This document shows positions 36,265 through 47,362 of a stretch of 64,000 nt of DNA, in pieces (positions within the stretch are counted from its first letter, which is position 1; each line of letters opens with the position of its first letter). Under the pieces are notes generated by a model that was not told the DNA's origin, made no database searches, and saw only the letters and a list, made by a program, of their open reading frames with translations. Both the position numbers and the translations under genes were made by a program. The DNA is from Pinus tabuliformis (lineage: Eukaryota > Streptophyta > Pinopsida > Pinales > Pinaceae), in NCBI GenBank assembly GCA_031772625.1, contig CM062815.1:602132505-602196504 (forward strand), given 5' to 3'.

Positions 36265-36610
36265 TCATTATTAACAATATTGTCCATTTCAGATGAACTT
36301 AAGTTCAAGCCAAATAATTGTACGATAAAATGTTATAATATTCTCACTAAAATTTTATTATTCCCATATATAATATATTTTATCTATTTCACTATATCCA
36401 TTAAACCCCCTGCTCAATCTGCCCTTGGTAAAACTTTTAAATGCAAAAACCCATCAAATCCACTAATTTCAAAGTGAAAAACATCCACAAAATGAACTTA
36501 ATCTTAAAAAAATCAAAAAAATCAAAACTTAAAATATCTAACCACAGCCTATTTAGTATATATGTATCGACTCCAATATTAACAATATTGTCCATTTCAA
36601 GTGAGCAATC
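36265..36610. repeat. Direct repeat pair, about 310 bp apart
   Basis: TTAACAATATTGTCCATTTC with its flanks occurs near 36269 and again near 36578. The interval holds overlapping small frames on both strands, none recognised. Confidence 0.55.
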
Positions 36611-36769
36611 ATTGCAGAAAAGGCAATTAGAATACACACAAAAATCTCGCTTATTGGTCCTTGCTTTTTCGAGGCTGTAGGGATTATAGTAATCGTTTTT
36701 AGTCTTGTTATTCGTTGGACACAGAAACTAAAGAAACCTTTGTGTCTTTAACCAAAGTATTTTTCAATA

Positions 36770-37140
36770 TTCAAATGAATATTTGTTATCATCCAATGAA
36801 TAGGCTTTAATATTCATTATGATCCAATGAACAAGTTTTTCATATTATTTGGCCTCATATCGAGGTATACTTTATATAAACGTTATACATACTTTAGATA
36901 AAGCTAGGATAAACAATAGCTTTGATGAATGGGTTTTGTCCAGGTAAAGTAATGTTAGCATTTCTTCACTAACACAAAATGCTAAGTTTGTTTAATTAAT
37001 TTGTTTCCATTTCCTATGACATCTAGGTCCATCTGACATCTGGGTCTTTGTGACAGGTGACATTTGCTTCTTTGTGACATCTGCCTGCACATAGAGAGCT
37101 CACATAGGGCGTCTGTGACTTTTGCCAGCACATAGGTCAT
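36770..37140. repeat. Short imperfect tandem repeats
   Basis: ATCATCCAATGAATAGG and ATGATCCAATGAACAAG repeat with a period of about 36-37 bases (36795-36835). Further on, GACATCTGGGTCTTTGTGAC-like units repeat four to five times with variation (37016-37130). Non-coding. Confidence 0.6.
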
Positions 37141-37389
37141 CTTCCTGATGTTGTGTTGTTACCTCTGTTGAGTTAAACAATTTGTTTTGCAACTTAATCT
37201 GCAATTGGATCACTAGAACAGTTGTTGGTAGATATGCTTCAGCTTTCACCACTACACCAATCTGCAATGGCATCAATTGTTAGTGCTGGAAAATATGGTT
37301 CTCGCTTGACCACACCTTAACCTTAGGGTTTTAATTTCAATACTTTCATGTTGGAAATACATTTTCCTGAGAATATGTCTGTTTTCAAT

Positions 37390-38030
37390 CTTGAAGAAAA
37401 TGTTTCTATTTCTGCTTACAAGGGTATTTTCACTTTCTGCTTTCAAACTTGAAAAAATGATTCTATTTCTTCTTGGAATTTTGAAGGCACTGTTTCTATT
37501 TCTATTTGCAAGGGTATTTATGATTTATGCTTTCTATGACAAATTAGTGGTGTTAGATTGGGAGAAGAGTCCCATCAGGCTCACCATGGAAAGATTGGCT
37601 GCAACAATATTCCATAGTGCTTTAGAAGCTCATATGTTCTGTCAATGGGTCTAGCAAAACAACGAGTTTGACTTTTATGCAAAGAGCCTAGCGGATTTTT
37701 TTGTAGGTGATCCTGACTGGGTGAAATTGTTAGATGAGACAGAGACTGCTGCTAGTTATGATGAAGGTCCTCCTGCTTCTATTTCTGCTTGCAAGGGTTG
37801 CAGGGTTACAATAGATTAGAATGCACGAAAACATACAGGCTCACATTTGAGTACAAAGGTGATGGAGCAATAAACTATATTCATTTCCTAGAAGATAATG
37901 AATGTGAATTCTATACATTTTCAGCTACATCTACAAAGTTCAGTTACTTACTAGGAACTTCCTTACTAAAAAGTGGTAGTAGCTTGGAGATATCCTCCTT
38001 TAAGCCTGTGCAGTTGTAGTTGTGGTGAAT
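37390..38030 (+). pseudogene. Coding-like gene fragment, unassigned (possibly part of the VPS13-like fragment)
   Basis: Around 37540-37780 the plus strand reads as protein-like sequence: VLDWEKSPIRLTMERLAATI, then after one stop FDFYAKSLADFFVGDPDWVK and LLDETETAASYDEGPP. Flanking it are three copies of a TTTCTATTTCTGCTTGCAAGGGT-like phrase (near 37400, 37495, 37777). The family is not certain. The nearby VPS13-like exons on the same strand make a common origin possible. The stop at 37653 argues for a broken copy. Confidence 0.35.
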
Positions 38031-38807
38031 TTCCTCCTTTAAGCTTGTGTAGTTGCAGTTTTGTTCGCCACAAAGAATGCATGCAATGATAAAAAACATT
38101 TCCATCCAAATACTCTCCAGACTATAATATTCTTTCTGATGAGCCAATGCCTTGGCTAAGGAATATTTTGAGCAGCAAAAGGTAACCAAGACTTAATTTC
38201 ACTATCAAGCTTTGTTTCGTTTTCCACTGTGCATGATGGAGCAGGAAGTGGAGCCCAAGAAAACCAACGATTGTGTTACAAATTCAACAACAGCTCTATG
38301 CCCATCTAATCCACCCATATCTCTGGTAAGAAAGCATTCCATTCTCATGGGAAAAGGGATCTCAATTACTAGCATCTCAACCGACGATATCAAAGCAAGG
38401 TTTTAAAGTTCGCCCCGGTAGTTATTCAAAAGAAAACCATATTTACACTAGTTTAGGCAATCATTGAAGTACTGCATTAAGGAAGCAATGGTAAGGAGGT
38501 CTTCCTTCTATAGGAACCTTAGACATTGGACATAAAGCATATTAGGGAGAGTAGCCAAGCCTATTCAACTCTCAACATTAAAAATGTTGTTGCATGAACT
38601 GGGTGGCTCTCTGTTATAGAAAGAAGTTAAAGCAGAAAACACAGGAAACCAGACAAAAGAGCACTGTAAACTTTTCTTAAACTCGGGAAACTATGCATTG
38701 TATGTGGAAGCTATGTACTGTAAGCGACCATGCTAGAGAGAATTAGTGATACACACAGGCACGTGGGTTGCATGCAAATGGATGCATACCCCACAATTGT
38801 TATTTGT

Positions 38808-38870
38808 TTTTATCATTTACATATTTTTAATACCCTTATTTTTATCATTTACATATTTTTAATACCCGAC
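38808..38870. repeat. 33-bp tandem duplication
   Basis: TTTTTATCATTTACATATTT with its flank is present twice in direct succession. Non-coding AT-rich sequence. Confidence 0.7.
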
Positions 38871-39208
38871 AATTGTTATATGGTTTTATTGTTTATATAT
38901 TTTCAATTATATAATATATCATTGTTAACATATGTCGTTGTTCCCCATTCAAACACATGGGCAACATGCATGCCCATGTTGACACAAATCACTTATTTTC
39001 CCTAGCTGAATCAACTTATTTGCTATGTAATTCACAGGAAGAGCATGGCTAGATCAACTTATTTCCTGTGTTATTCTAAGGAAGAGCACAACCTAACTTG
39101 ATACAATTACAGGTGAGTTTTTTTCCATAAAGGTTGGAGTGGATTTTTCGACAGTTTCAGATCTTCTGAGGAGTTGGCGTTGTCTATTCAACAAATCAGA
39201 TTGCAGTT

Positions 39209-39379
39209 TTGTGTTGTCTATCGAAGGATTCTATTGTAAAAGGGCTTCTTGGGAAAGGCAAAGATAAAGTGATTTTCTCTCTAGTCCTGAGTATGGCACG
39301 GGCACAATTTGTTCTGAACAATGAAATTGAAACCCAGCTTGCTACTTTGTATCAAGGTAACTTACATGCTGATATAAAG
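39209..39379 (+). pseudogene. VPS13-like exon fragment (first of two)
   Basis: Plus-strand sequence reads GLLGKGKDKVIFSLVLSMAR, then AQFVLNNEIETQLATLYQGN, then LHADIK, ending at a splice-donor-like AAG|GTATACC. The pattern agrees with the repeated-domain region of plant VPS13 bridge-type lipid transfer proteins, which are several thousand residues long and act at membrane contact sites. Only about 55 residues are present. I infer a fragment, not a gene: no further matching exons were found beyond 39590. Family recognition is from memory of the motif pattern. Confidence 0.5.
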
Positions 39380-39450
39380 GTATACCATAAGTACCATCAA
39401 AGTTTTCTAATTTATGTATAACACTAATCTGAGTTTATGTTACTTCCAAG

Positions 39451-39594
39451 TGCTTCCATCCAACTTTGGTGTAAAGGCTTCTTTGGGAAATCTAAAAGTA
39501 AGTGACAACAATGTTGATGATGCCCGCCCATACTATTGGATCTGTGATATGCGTGATCAATACGGACACCTTGTCATGTAGCTTTATATCAATG
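39451..39594 (+). pseudogene. VPS13-like exon fragment (second of two)
   Basis: After an acceptor-like TACTTCCAAG|TG the sequence reads LPSNFGVKASLGNLKVSDNN, then ARPYYWICDMRD, then a stop. LGNL.(I/V)SD followed by a ten-residue gap and the CDMR(N/D) motif is typical of plant VPS13. Joining it to the previous exon at the visible splice sites puts the frame out by one base. The expected continuation after CDMRD is replaced by QYGHLVM and a stop. Both points indicate a decayed copy. Confidence 0.5.
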
Positions 39595-39599
39595 GGTCT

Positions 39600-42500
39600 A
39601 GTACTGATGGTAGAAAGAGATATAGACTAGTATTGGTTCTATTTATTGTTAGTGTCAGTATTTTCATATTGTCATCAGTGATCAAAAATCATCTTTTCAT
39701 ATCATATTAGGGTCCCATTCTGAAATTTTTGTCATTCCACTAGGTCGTCATGCAAAAATTTGGTCACTGAAGGTTGAATTAGTGTTTCCTTTACTCCTTT
39801 TAGAAATTTACCCCTTATTGGTTCATTTCAACCTTGTTGAGTATCCATTGTCCATAAAGTTAATGACAGCATGCCATCACATCAATCATGTCATCTTAAA
39901 ATTCAGTCCTTCAAGGTCTCATTAGGTCTTTTAGGGTTTTTCAAGGTTTCATTAGGTTATTGGGGTTCCCAAGTTTCCAATAAAACTCCATTCCATTGCA
40001 TAAGATAGACAAGTAAAGGGTGATCAAATAAAATCTCTTCACCATGTGAAGATGATTTGTAAAGAGAAATGCTTATTTCATCATGTAATTTTATGTTCAC
40101 TATATGTAATAAGTAATGTTCCTAAGCTTCCAACTCAATCTCTATATGCCAACTTCATTAAAGAAAATTAAAATTCAAAGACCATAAAAATATCAATTTG
40201 TCAAAGGAAATAGTCAAGTGAAAGGGTAATGTTTCAAAAAGTTAAGTGAATGCCAAAGGGAATTGTCTTTTCCCAAGGGTGTCAAAATCATCATTTTCCA
40301 CAAGCACTAAACCCTAATTTCCTCTCCCACTGAGCTAGGGTTGGCTATGGAATCATAGAAAACTAAGAAAAGGAGACCTAAGCGGGGTAATCTCAGCAAG
40401 TATGAGTCCATTCCAACTCATAAACATCATGCCTCCATCATTTTTCAAGAAGTCATTCGAAGGGACAAATCATTGGCCAAACACAGGGCCTATTTTTCTT
40501 CAAACTATGCTTCTGACCAAACAAATATGAATTTGACAAACGTGAGAGAGATGTTTGTCCATCATAGGCCAAGGATGAAAAACATCCTTCAGTGTTTACA
40601 CAAGTGTCATGGTTTTGGAGAAATTTAAAAAATACAGTTGCTACAAGAGAGTTGTTGCACTTTTGGAGTGACCTTGGTAAAATCATTGTTTTGCCTAGAT
40701 GGAGTGTCCAAATGAATTTCATGATGTTTCAAATGCTAACCAAGCAGAAGGAGCTTTCCAATGAGATATCATGAGCTCCATTTAGAGTTGTTGAAGACCT
40801 ACAAAAGTTTCTTTCAAGATCACACTTCATTTTTGCACCCTCATTCTGCACAGTTTGACTAGTCTTGGGAGAATGAACTGTTGGAGGGTTAAATCAAGTC
40901 CATTTTGAAAACTAAAGGCATATTTGGAAACTAGATAGGATACTCTTTCCAATGACTTGTCCTGGGCTCAATTTTGATAATTTTTGAGCAAATATTTCAA
41001 GTTGTGAATTTCTTTGTTTTTAAAGGCATTTCTAGCACAGTGAAAAGGTTAAACGTGCAACACCTAGGGTGCTACGCTCTTTTTTGGGGAATATAATGAG
41101 AAAAAGGTCAACATCATTGGATTCAGAGTGATGAGGACATGCACCCTATGCATTTGCGAGGCATTTGGAGACAAACAGTTCAGTCAAAAAGGTCAAAAAC
41201 CACCAAAACATCACCTTTCTGCCTCATTTCTGGCTTGGGTGCTACACGTTTACTAGTCTTGGGAAATTGAGTTTTTGACGAGGAAAATGGACTCCAAATT
41301 GAAAACTGAATACATGTATAGAAATTAGACTTGAAGGGCTTTCCAAAAAGCCATCTTGGAGCAGATTTGGAAAACGGGAAGGCGCCCAAAAGTAGTCCTG
41401 AACTTGGAGGGCGTGTTTGACAGAGGAAGGGAACGTTTGACAAAGAAAGGGCGCATTTGATAGTCTTCTCCAATTTTCTGAGTTTCTTTCCTGTTTTGAT
41501 TTTCACCTTGGAAAATGATGATTTTACCTATGTAAATGATCAAATTGGATGCAATTATCGTGTTTTTACTATTACCTAGGGTAAATGCATTAGGTAGATC
41601 AAGCAGATGAGGTGGAATGAATCAGTTCATTTAAGATAGGAATGAGTCACTTGGACCATCCTACAAGTTAGCTATCAGTTCATATTTTTGTGTAATGTCT
41701 TCCTCATTTCATGGATTCGACCCCTAAGGATGAGGGGAAGTTGTTTTCATGTCTATTTAGTCCCTTTCTTCACCATAGAGAAGGGTTGGAATCAGTTGGA
41801 TGTTTGGCTATTGATCAAAGACACTAGTGTAATCAATATTTGGCAGAATTTAATGAATGAGTTGTAGCGATTTTGATGGAATACCTATGGTATGGAATTT
41901 TGACTTAGTTTCTTCTTATGTTGCATATGTTTGAATGCTTTGTACTCCCATATTTCACTTCACTTCTATGATATGTTGATTTTCAAGTTGATGAGCAGAA
42001 TACATCTTATATGCTCTGTTTGGGGAAATCTTCATAGTTTGTCTAGTTTCTTCAGTTTAGAAAGAATACATGCTTGTCTTGCTCTTTCTAGCACATCACC
42101 GGTCTTATCCATCTCACTTCAGAACCTTAAAGTGTTTGAGTGCCTACCTACCTTGCTCCATTAGATGTCTGCAATCATACCCTCATTTTCCTTGACCTAG
42201 TCTTTTTGACCTAATCCTCTCCCAACAACCCCACCAAATCAAATCAAACAACCTCTACACATCATACCTAGCCTAAAACCCTAATCCATCCAGCTCTTTT
42301 GGCTATGATCATTTGGAGAGAGCCCTCTTTGGTCGGGCTAGCTACCAATTCAAAAGGTTGGTCTGTGGTTACCTCAGCTGGACTCTTCCTCAGCCTTGGA
42401 GATCCGGAGGAGTGATAACATTTATCACTATCAGCTTTGAATAGTGTTATATCATGTATAGATTACTCTGCTTCAATGGAGTTCATACTATAGCTCTAGT

Positions 42501-42630
42501 CTTTATTATCCATGTAAATGATCAGGTTTCACGTGTTGGAATCAGTATGTGGTTAATAGAGCTGTTCACATGATACTAGTGGTTTTTCATTCATCCTATA
42601 TTATTGATTACTCATATGCCTGTAGTTAGC
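39600..42630. other. Three kilobases without a recognisable gene
   Basis: Unique-looking, moderately AT-rich sequence with scattered short frames on both strands. Near 41390-41460 there is a small run of related phrases (GGGCGTGTTTGACAGAGG, GGAACGTTTGACAAAG, GGGCGCATTTGATAG). The style resembles a long, old LTR or retroelement leader, but no ends or coding motifs support that. Confidence 0.45.
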
Positions 42631-42929
42631 TAGTGAATAGTGTGTACTAATCTTAATGGGGAAGGTGTGACCATCGCTTGCCTTCTTTCTCTGAAGGAAG
42701 GAATCAATCGTACTCTTACCTTAACCCTCCGGGGGAAAGGAGCAACACCCATGAGCGAGGCTAATCCATTAGGGAGCGGCCTATTCTATTCTCTTTTGTG
42801 TTATGTCTATTATCTGTTATGTTATGTGCCTATTACCTAGCTGCACCGTGCGCTTCGAGCGGTTATCATCTCGGAAGAGCACTGAAACACGGATTACACT
42901 TACAACAAGGACAGAAACACAGGAGCGAA

Positions 42930-43300
42930 GGGAAAGTATGGGTAAACAACTACTGTTACCGGTGCTTCACCCAGAGACAAAAACACACTGGAATCAACGG
43001 ATTATGAAACGGGATCATCTGCTGGTGGATCGACCTCTGCCTTAGCTGCTCTCTCCTCCTTAGCCCATGTCTCCGTTGCTTTATATGCCCCAGCTGTTGC
43101 TTTCACCGGGTCAATTCAGTCAACTGGTTCTTCTGCTGGATCTGGATAAACTAGCTCAGATGCTGGCTATGAGTCTGGAACCGAATCCACTGCTGGACCA
43201 ACCGGCTCAACTATTGGTATTGGTGCTGCTGGTTAAACTCCAACTGGTTCTTAAGCTGTTGGATCTGCTACTCGATGCCGCTAGTAACACTGGTTAGAGT
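42930..43300 (+). pseudogene. Decayed Ser/Gly/Thr-rich reading frame
   Basis: One frame reads as low-complexity protein (ETGSSAGGSTSALAALSS, later QSTGSSAGSG, later AGPTGSTIGIGAAG) interrupted by several in-frame TAA and TAG codons. The repetition of Thr/Ser-Gly-Ser units is visible in the DNA as (ACTGGTTCTTCTGCTGGATC)-like phrases. The family was not recognised. The surrounding sequence differs in style from the AT-rich flanks, with many CTAG tetranucleotides. Confidence 0.3.
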
Positions 43301-43469
43301 GCACGGGAATTCAATGGTGTTATTTGGAAGTTCGTGAGCGTTTCTTCATTTCTCCCATCAATCTTTGTTCATCAACCGTATCTTTGCCCCACTCACTTTG
43401 ATGAGATGCAAAAGGGGGAGATTTAAGTAATGAAACCGTCAATCATTTCAACAATTTATTCCTTAGTCA

Positions 43470-44070
43470 ATTGAGCAATTGACTCTGCAGCAATCCCTTT
43501 TGTTGACTAAGATACAAGAGCAACACCAAGAGCAGTGGTAGATTCAGATGTTCCAGATGAAGTTAATTGATAGTAAGAAGTCCGAGTGGAAGTTCTGGTT
43601 GATTCACTTTATGATTAAGCGATTGATCCATATAGATTTGATTTAGTCAATTCAGAAATTGATTTTGTTGATCCAGCTCGAGATGGAGAACCCACAGAGG
43701 CAGAGGTAGACTTCCTAGTTGACTTAGCGAAATCACCCTATGCGGCAGCAAAGGCAGGAGTATAAGGAGAAGTAGCGGTGCCATATCTATATAGCAGTTT
43801 ACCGTTAGTAGTAGAGAAAAATTATTGACATTAAAACTTTCGTTATCGAGCTTCAGATCCAGACCTCCGTGAGCGAGATCCATCCATATCCATATCATAG
43901 TATCATAGAGAGATATCCATATATAGTTATCAAGATGCTGACCTTCGTGGTGAGCTAGATCCAGATTCTCTCTTTCGTGGTCGTGATTCAAAGTCTGGTG
44001 CTCGTCGTGGTAGAGATCCAGTGCCAAGGTAAAAGCCAGTTGAAGCACGTGGTTTAACCTCTTTATCCAG
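43470..44070 (+). pseudogene. Decayed long reading frame with stops at Gln/Arg-like positions
   Basis: A single frame stays protein-like for about 200 codons (AAIPFVD near 43490, IDPYRFDLVNSEIDFVDPAR near 43630, GRDSKSGARRGRDPVPR near 43980), rich in Asp, Val, Pro and Arg. It is broken by about ten stops. Each stop is one C-to-T change away from CAA, CAG or CGA. The family was not recognised. Upstream, AAAGGGGGAGA (43411-43421) resembles the polypurine tract of copia elements, which could mark a transposon edge. Confidence 0.3.
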
Positions 44071-44279
44071 CACCAGCAACAGTAGATCCTTTAGCAGCAA
44101 CAGATCGAGACCTAGAAGCAAAGGTGCCTGGAGAAGATCCAAATACAGATCCAGACATTAGTGAGCCAGATTCTGTCCTTCGAGATCTAGATCCATTTTT
44201 TATTTTCGAGATAGAGATGTTGTTCCAGATGCTCCAGTCGATCGTCAGCCTACAATTAGGCATAACGACATGTTAGAGT

Positions 44280-45280
44280 AATTAGTTGCCCATGCTTAGT
44301 ATACTTGTACAAGCTCATAAGAATTACTACTTAGCATGTCAGGACTGGAGTATGACCTAGACACTCTGTTGTCCCTGCTAATTCATACTCTCCATAAGAG
44401 TCATTTATGTACTTGCTCTAGTCAATTATACTTTAGGTCTAGAAATCAATCCACTCAGCAAATAAAGCAGCTTATATAAGGTTGAGTTATGTATTTCACG
44501 AGATGTATAACTCTAACTGGATAATAATAGCCATCGGCTTACATGAAAGAGCTAGAGTAATGTTATACATAGTATTACAAGTAAATTCAATAGGACTAAG
44601 CAACCACGATCTCTATCACTATGTCATGATTATGGAATTGCATTACGCAGTTAGCACTGATTAGACTTATGTTACCATTAGCAGTACTCTATAATCATGT
44701 TTGATTAATACCTTGATATGTATTACTAGCACATCATAAAAAAAACCATCATACTAGAGGCTATCTAGGTTGAGCATTGTATTACTTATCTATGTCGTAA
44801 TGCTTACCTATTTAGAACACTCGTTAGCTCAGACTACTTGTGGTTAGTCTAGTAAATTCCTAGTTAAATACATAGTAATAGTACCAGTTACATCTTGCTA
44901 GTGCAACATGGACTTGATATCACTCTTATGGATTAACTTGATCTAATTCGGAACTAGTCAAGCATTTACAGAGGCAGGCATAATCTAGCAGCAATTTGGA
45001 TATGGTAAGGTATATGTCCTATGTAATTACAGTCATATCTTCAGAATTCTTGCTAGTCTTGTGCATGTGTAAGAGTCAATTTTGAAATTACGCTTGTTGA
45101 GCCTAATGAAGCTTATTACTTGCACTAAGCTCGAGTAAGATTACTACATCAATGTATGTTGTTGTAGAGTGTGTTGACCCTGATCATAGCTTCATGCATC
45201 AAAAGGTTTATTATGTTGTGCCTCAATGAGATAGATTTTTTAACTGTGTTATCAATATAAACCTACATATAACATAATGA
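44280..45280. other. TAG/CTAG-rich stretch without a gene
   Basis: One kilobase with balanced base composition, unlike the AT-rich neighbours, and many CTAG and TTAG motifs. One short plus-strand frame (44482-44664) is not recognised. Organellar-derived DNA is conceivable but was not shown. Confidence 0.35.
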
Positions 45281-45295
45281 ATACAAATGTATTCC

Positions 45296-45500
45296 AAGCA
45301 TTCCTTGGAAAACTTGATCCAATTATTTAGTTTTTCTCTTCATTTCAATTTTTGTCTTCATTACTTGGAAAACTCAACCCAATTATTCAGTTTTTCTCTT
45401 CATTCCTTGGAAAGCTCTCAGACAAGTTCCACCCTGTCTCACAAGATAGTTCCACACAGTGAGCTCTGTCTCAAAAGATAATTCCACATAGTGGAGTGGT
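45296..45500. repeat. Two short tandem pairs
   Basis: TTGGAAAACTTGATCCAATT...TAGTTTTTCTCTTCATT recurs about 60 bases on as TTGGAAAACTCAACCCAATT...CAGTTTTTCTCTTCATT. It is followed by TGTCTCACAAGATAGTTCCA, recurring about 46 bases on as TGTCTCAAAAGATAATTCCA. Non-coding. Confidence 0.7.
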
Positions 45501-45728
45501 TCCACTATTGTTACTTTCCAACTGAGTTTAAGTTCATCATTCACTTCATGTTCTTTACACTGAGACGCTGTAGTGATAGAAGTTTTTGTACTAGCAATTG
45601 CACCAGATGTTTCAATGGAAACGTCGTAAGGAAATAACATATAACATTAATTAATCCTTTTTTGACAATTTTTGAAAGGTAGAAAAATATCAAGAAAAGG
45701 CAAGGACCATGCTACAGTGAAAGCTTAC

Positions 45729-45859
45729 ATCTTGCTGCCTCCGAGTAGGACCAAGCTCTAATCCTTGAACTCTACTAGAAAAGTTTAGTGAGCACAGAGT
45801 TTCTCCCATGTCATTTTCATGGGGACTAATTTTTACAAATAAAGTCTTTGTACATGCTC
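45729..45859 (-). pseudogene. Kinesin motor exon fragment (KIN-14-like)
   Basis: Read on the minus strand, TKTLFVKISPHENDMGETLC, then SLNFSSRVQGLELGPTRRQ, matches the end of the kinesin motor domain, including the ENDxGETLxSLxF stretch and the RVxGxELGP neck region typical of plant minus-end-directed KIN-14. The 131-nt exon is bounded by acceptor-like CACTTAG|GAG and donor-like AAGAT|GTAAGC. The nucleotide-binding P-loop and switch motifs are absent from the neighbourhood. A kinesin moves along microtubules; this single exon cannot. It continues in frame from the mannanase piece upstream, which is not a natural arrangement. Confidence 0.75.
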
Positions 45860-45879
45860 CTAAGTGAACATGCATCATA

Positions 45880-46200
45880 TTGGTGTTAGATGCTATGGAA
45901 GGACTCTGAGACAAGGCAATCTCATACCCATCTCCATATGATCTCATTCCTTCTGCCATCAGCTTCCAAAACATGGATCCTCCACCTGCTCTTCCCATGC
46001 TCGCAGAAACATATATTTGTTTATAAACCACATCAAATAAATTGTCTCTCTGGTCGATGCTGAATCTTGGGTTTTTAGAGGATTTCCCAAACTCTACAAA
46101 CAAAACTAGTTTCTTCAATATTATGCTTCCATATTCTAGATGGTTCTCTATCCAACTCTTCACAAATGAAATTTGGGTCTCCTCATTTGATCCAGCAAGC
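45880..46200 (-). pseudogene. Endo-beta-mannanase C-terminal exon fragment (GH5 family)
   Basis: Minus-strand frame: LAGSNEETQISFVKSWIENH, then LVLFVEFGKSSKNPRFS, then QRDNLFDVVYKQIYVSA, then GGGSMFWKLMAEGMRSYGDG and YEIALSQSPS. This is the last part of plant mannan endo-beta-1,4-mannosidase. VEFGKS carries the catalytic nucleophile Glu (codon 46092-46094), and FWKL and DGYEI follow as in the family. It begins at an acceptor-like TTTGAAG|G that fits a codon split at the preceding Trp. The enzyme would hydrolyse cell-wall mannans, but the N-terminal barrel and acid/base Glu are missing. The frame runs on into a kinesin exon. Confidence 0.8.
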
Positions 46201-46435
46201 CTTCAAAGTTGAAATCACAGTTCAATAAATTAGTGCAAACTCTACATCATCCAATTGAATACATATATATCTAAGGAAATAGATAGAGATTTACCAAATG
46301 TTAGGATAAGATTTGTGGAATATCTCTTAATATGGATTGAATCTCGAATTACAATTGTTTTCCACTTTCCAATTTCTCTTCAAAGACAAAAGTTTTTATC
46401 TCACCTGGATGGTCCTCCTTGAAGGATCACTTTGA

Positions 46436-47068
46436 CAACGAGGTTCGTACTATACTAGAGCCCCTGACATTGGCATTTTCGGCCCCTTTAGCAATCACAT
46501 TAACTATTCCTCAGAATCCTTCTCATTTGACGATGATTTACAAATATTTGTTGCACATTCATTCATCAAAGAATGTCATTCTACAAGCAGTTTAATGTCA
46601 TTGCCTTTGAGCAGAAATCTTAGATCGGAAAGTCTTCCTATGAGTACATCAAATAGTACTGGCTTGCTTAAGCTTGTTGCAGGTCAAAGCTTCCCTACTG
46701 AAAACATGGTAATGAATGAGAATTGTGATGTGATTTCCGAGCACTACCCGAGCTATGAGCAGCGATGGCCAAAAAGGGGAACAATGGAGGGGATCGAAAG
46801 AAATTGGCAGAAGAGAAAGACGGTTGATAAAGATATAAATCAAGAGTTCCATTTTCTTAGAAAAATGTTGTCAACCAAGGAAAGATCAGGAGGCATCATT
46901 GCTGGAGAAATGGTCGTCAACAATTCTCCAACTGAGAGGCCTTTATATGTTGGTAGCAGTGAGCCAAATTCAGATGGGAGCGTGTTGAGAATAGCTGGCC
47001 TAGCGCGTAATGTTAAACCAAAGCCCAGCGCTCGAAGGGGTTCGACAACTGATCCTCAAAGCGGGTAA
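46436..47068 (+). pseudogene. First-exon fragment of an RSL/RHD6-type bHLH transcription factor
   Basis: An open plus-strand frame of about 210 codons (first ATG 46595). The N-terminal part is Ser-rich (YSSESFSFDDDLQIFVAHSF). The last part, NVKPKPSARRGSTTDPQS, is the conserved stretch that directly precedes the basic region in RSL-class bHLH proteins, which control root-hair and rhizoid growth. An intron is expected near this point; GG|GTAATT at 47065-47072 could be the donor. The bHLH domain itself is not found downstream, so this is an isolated exon. A shorter copy of its end lies at 53262-53410. The frame has no stops, so decay is recent or incomplete. Confidence 0.6.
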
Positions 47069-47362
47069 TTCTTTGAATCATAAATTCTGGAAATATTTTG
47101 AAATCTATTTTTATTTAATAGTTTATCAAATTCCAAGATCAAATTAAATTGCTTTTTTTTAGGGAGAAAAAAAAAGAAATTTCTTTCATTGAAATAAAAT
47201 AAGATACATTTTCATATTTAAAGTCAAAATGGTGCTTCTCAAGTGATAAGCCTTTCCCATTCTCACCACTTCAGATTGACATGAGTTTGAGTGATGAGGC
47301 TGATTTCTGTCAAACAGTAAACAGCTAAGAATTTCTGAAAATTAAACTCAAACGAAGCTTAC

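Noticed and set aside
43411-43421. AAAGGGGGAGA, like the polypurine tract of copia elements
   Set aside because: No LTR start follows and no copia coding sequence precedes it; kept only as a remark.
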